Shown piece by piece: positions 61,181-64,000 of a stretch of 64,000 bases of DNA. How positions within the stretch are numbered: the stretch's first letter is position 1; every line of letters begins with the position of its first letter. The translations under genes were made by a program, and so were the position numbers. The notes under the pieces were generated by a model. That model was not told the origin of the DNA. It did not search any database and saw only the letters and a program-made list of their open reading frames with translations. Origin of the DNA: Antedon bifida (taxonomy: Eukaryota; Echinodermata; Crinoidea; Comatulida; Antedonidae). The stretch covers positions 21,888,501 through 21,952,500 of the forward strand of contig OY727094.1 of NCBI GenBank assembly GCA_963402885.1, in the 5' to 3' direction.

Positions 61181-61232
61181 CTAGATTTGAACTCGTCACT
61201 TTGACGAGTTCGGGTTATCCGCGCAAACGCAA
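61181..61232 (+). repeat. Truncated B start at the array's right edge
   Basis: CTAGATTTGAACTCGTCACT, the hairpin, GGGTTATCCGCGCAAACGCA, then an abrupt change to unrelated sequence at ~61233. Confidence 0.82.
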
Positions 61233-63110
61233 CGTGTAATATACACGTAGAAATGGAAAGGTCTACGTAAAAACTAATTTATTACAATGTATTGGTATTT
61301 TTGGCGGAGATTGCATGCCATACTGTGTTGGTGAAATTTGATCTGGTGGAAGGAGAGAAAAGAAAACGTGTTGTATGCGTGACGTGTAACTCCATGTTGA
61401 TTTTACAAAGCCGTTGCTAGCTAGCTGTCTATTATTCGTTGACGATTCGATATAAAATTGTTGTAATATTATCAAACTTAAATTTGTTTACAATTGCATT
61501 AATTACTTTAAGAAATAGGTAAGAAATTATGAGGATCGTTGATTTTGATTGTTTTGTAATTGCTACTCACTGGCTGGGCCTAGAGAGCCTAGTGTAGTGT
61601 GTTTCACACACGGAAGGTTTGTTTGTAGTTTTCAGAGATGAGTTTTCTGCCAGATGGCTTCCGATGGAGCACGACAATCGTGTATGGCCTGATTTGTATG
61701 TTAAATATGAACAAATAGGCCTACTACACAGTGTACAAAGTCAGTACTAGCCTGTACAAGAATACGTGCTGTTTTAGTAGGACTAGTTCAAGGACAAACA
61801 ACGACATTATAATAGTTAAAAAATAGCCTAGGCCTAGGCCCCTATAATATTACTTTTAATGTCATAAATACTAGGCCTAGCTGGCAAACTCGTAACTTAA
61901 ATTGGTAACTAAATTGGGGATTGTAATGTAGGCATATCTATATGAAAAGTTTGTACACGTTTAGTGTTACTTATACTATAGAGGTGCATTTGAGTAGTAA
62001 TAATATTAATAGTACAGTAGTTTCGCTTCTTGGTACAAATTAGTTTAATATTTTTACATGAAGTTTCTCTTTGTTGTTTTTAGGTTCTACCTGTTGGATA
62101 GTAATTAGCTGTGCTGTACATATGTGCCTGTCAGATTGTTTCTTCTGATATAATTTTTTTAAAGCCAATAACCTCTTAAATATTGTAAGTAAAGAAAATA
62201 AATAATGTATTGATTTAACTTTGGTGGCACTCTGACAGTGATGATGAACTGATAGAGAGTGAAATGCTGTAGCATATTTTTGAGCCACTAATAGTACAGA
62301 AGATTGACATAAATTAGAAAGGAACTGTTTTAATTTTATATAATTGTTTGGTCCAGATGAAATAAAAACATGAAAATGTAGGCCCTAATCATCCTGTTCT
62401 TAGCTATGCTATGAGATTGTGAGGAAATTCTTTGTCCATTAAATCATTGTACTGTAATTAGATAGTTGTATTTAAATACTGTTAATTATCAATAATATGA
62501 TGAATATTTTTGTTAAATTTTTAATAAAAATGTATGTTTATATTTTGTAGATTGTAGCTGTTAAACAGTGACTACATATAGGTTGCACTTTTCGGCTACA
62601 TTGTTTATGTGAGTGTTTGGTCAATGAGTTTACTGTAGATTGGCTAGAGGGTGGACTGCAATGTTACTGCAGTTAAATAATTGATTCTTCGTGGAAGGGG
62701 ACCCAACAGTATGACGGCTGCAATTAACTATTGAACACACCTACCATGCTTTCTACGCAGTCATGCACTGCTACCACTGCTAGCATTGATTGTATATGAT
62801 TGTATGCATATTTACGGTGGCCATATTTAAGGTTTACTTCTTGTTATCTATGAAAGGGGAGTGAATTGTCTTTTTGTTTTTCTCTCTGCCCTTTCTAACA
62901 TACAATACTGACCATAATGTCTGTGTTCATATCAGATGTAGGTTTGTTTTAATTAGACGTACAGTATAGATATAATAGTTGTCTTAAAAATATATGGCTC
63001 TGTCTTCACATATTTGGTGGTGAGTTGGCCTTATTTGTTTGCTAGTCTAAATATTTCATGTCTGAACTTTTCTTTTTCTTTATTTCATTGCAGGTACCTG
63101 ACTGTTATAA
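61233..63110. other. Unique-looking AT-rich region, no confirmed gene
   Basis: No repeat partner within the window. A short open stretch at 61639-61716 (MSFLPDGFRWSTTIVYGLIC then MLNMNK and stop) and a pyrimidine-rich TTTCTTTATTTCATTGCAG at ~63075-63093 resembling a 3' splice site could belong to a spliced host gene. The evidence is too thin to call one. TAGGCCTA palindromes at 61800-61880. Confidence 0.4.
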
Positions 63111-63128
63111 TATTATTAACCCGCTGGA

Positions 63129-63445
63129 TCTCAGAAGAGATCCGAATCTCAGAAGAGATTCTGCTCTCAGAAGAGAGTGCCAACGAGGGTTAATAGAATA
63201 ATTTCAAATAGAATTTTAAATAGAATTTCAAATAGAACTTACTCAAAAATATTAAGCAAAAGCTTAAATAGACAGAAGTCTTGAAAAAAAATATATATTA
63301 AGCAGAAGAGATTCTGCTCCCAGAAGAGAGTGCCAACAAGGGATAATAGAATAGAATTTCAAAGAGAATTTCAAAGAAAATTTATAAAAAAATATTAAGC
63401 AGAAGCTTAAATATACAGAAGTCTTTAAAAAAGTATCAAGCAGAA
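63129..63445. repeat. Imperfect tandem duplication with CTCAGAAGAGA subrepeats
   Basis: 63150-63295 and 63305-63430 share AGAGATTCTGCTC.CAGAAGAG, AGTGCCAAC.AGGG.TAATAG, AATTTCAAA.AGAA and AAGCTTAAATA.ACAGAAGTCT. At the left, three CTCAGAAGAGA units lie in close tandem. A-rich, no stable ORF. Confidence 0.7.
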
Positions 63446-64000
63446 GCTTAGAAGAGAATTAATAATAGAATAATAATAGCCCCTTTCAAGCATAGGCCCT
63501 TTCAAGCATAAGCTGAAAACCAGAAAAAATATATATAGAAACAAATACCTAGTAAAAGTAACATATAGGTGACATTTTACATAGGTGTTTTACAGATAAC
63601 TTTGCAAAAGAACATTTTGATTTTAAAATCAAGGAAATATTTTGTAGAAGCAAGTATTAGGCAGAAGCTGAAAACAGAAATATTTTTTAGAAACAAATAC
63701 TAAATAAAAGTAACGGATATAGGTGTAAAACAAAAGGAATATTTTGCAAAAGAAGAGAATTCTACATAGATATTTTTTTATCAGAAATTACTTTTTAGAA
63801 GGAACTAGCAAGCAGTTAAAAGAAATATTATTAAAGAGAAACAAAAATTTAAGGTGAAACTTAAAATCATTGAATCAAAAAGAGAATATAAACTTGAATA
63901 ATTGTTCTTAGAATTTTAATAACCGAAAGCAAATATTGTATTAAAGTTTGTATCAATTAAAAGAGTTTGCAAAATCAAATATCAAGTAGTACCTAATTGT
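63446..64000. other. A-rich sequence with loose repeats, no gene
   Basis: Related short phrases recur (AAGCAGAAGCT; AGAAACAAATACTAAATAAAAG near 63539 and 63700), suggesting continued decay of the preceding repeat. No coding similarity. Confidence 0.4.

Larger units (their letters stand above)
36407..61232 (+). repeat. Tandem array (~25 kb) of hairpin-ended ~1.5-kb units
   Basis: About 14 units, each opening CTAGACATGAAACTCGTCAC (type A) or CTAGATTTGAACTCGTCACT (type B). Unit starts: 36407, 37931, 39463, 40979, 42521, 44113 (A), 45783 (B), 47420 (A), 51693, 53887, 54860, 56447 (B), 57943, 59467 (A), 61181 (B, ~50 bp only). Common parts in order: 5' hairpin ACTCGTCA-CTT-TGACGAGT, arm, module 1, module 2 (an old ~358-bp internal duplication), a CG-rich alternating purine-pyrimidine tract, GACGTCATTCAAAAATAGGA, an AGAAAGAAGAA run and, in some, a 3' hairpin. 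No conserved ORF; short ORFs are not kept between units. Best read as satellite derived from a Helentron/HINE- or pearl-like element. Confidence 0.9.

Noticed and set aside
36407-61232. Hammerhead or other self-cleaving ribozyme in the satellite units
   Set aside because: I looked for a CTGATGA ... GAAA core with flanking helices on the plus strand and saw only isolated GATGATGAAAC words without the paired stems; a covariance-model search would settle it.
61639-63093. Possible spliced host gene (small ATG ORF and a pyrimidine-rich AG site)
   Set aside because: No recognisable protein, no matching donor-acceptor pair with coding on both sides; left as a remark only.
1-64000. tRNA, rRNA or SINE promoter boxes
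   Set aside because: I saw no convincing A-box/B-box pair or rRNA block; isolated GGTTCG words near 23825 and 25280 belong to G-rich TIR sequence.

Overview
This window reads as repeat-dense, intron-less-looking animal genomic DNA; I see no bacterial, viral or organellar gene layout. Degenerate reverse transcriptases of several clades, Harbinger and hAT relics, many MITEs and a ~25 kb tandem array fill most of it. Palindromic TAGGCCTA words recur in the non-repeat stretches (near 23660, 35390-35530, 48950-49140, 50480-50640, 61800-61880). That, plus the transposon mix, suggests a marine invertebrate, probably an echinoderm or another deuterostome. This assignment is inference only. I find no convincing host protein-coding gene, tRNA or rRNA.

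Layout. 1-5340: a decayed Ty3/Gypsy pol split in two (RT at 85-815; RNase H and integrase at 3490-4565; polypurine tract and 3' LTR at 4763-4902), interleaved with a DNA-element family that has 35-bp inverted ends and a 156-bp MITE. 5400-9441 (-): a nearly full-length two-ORF non-LTR retrotransposon with a broken catalytic motif. 9906-11335: fragments of both Harbinger proteins. 11348-11957: a long inverted repeat split by a LINE tail. 12508-17150 (-): a nearly complete PHD-endonuclease-RT LINE interrupted by the 3' end of a second LINE. 17293-20090: three further LINE fragments. 20114-22797: a foldback-like element whose arms are minisatellites, with a ~200-bp tandem array inside. 23793-27771: TIR elements, MITEs and a long hairpin. 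28513-32411 (+): a LINE with a hAT element inserted and a clean 8-bp target duplication. 32547-36175: a TIR element holding a diverged copy of the satellite unit.

36407-61232: a tandem array of about 14 units of ~1.5 kb. Each unit starts at CTAG followed by an 8-bp-stem hairpin with a 3-nt loop and then a short 'arm' sequence. That arm is repeated as the first half of a 3'-terminal hairpin in those units that keep one. Three subfamilies (A, B and the isolated C copy at 33696-35282) have different arm sequences, and in each one the 5' copy and the 3' hairpin change together. I read this as a Helentron/HINE- or 'pearl'-like rolling-circle non-autonomous element that has become satellite DNA. 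The array is interrupted at 48628-51491 by a 2.86 kb TIR element carrying dense CGTATACG palindromes at both ends.

61233-64000 is mostly unique-looking AT-rich DNA with one A-rich duplicated segment. The elements do not form a pathway. The window is a record of nested insertions and tandem amplification whose order can be read from who interrupts whom.
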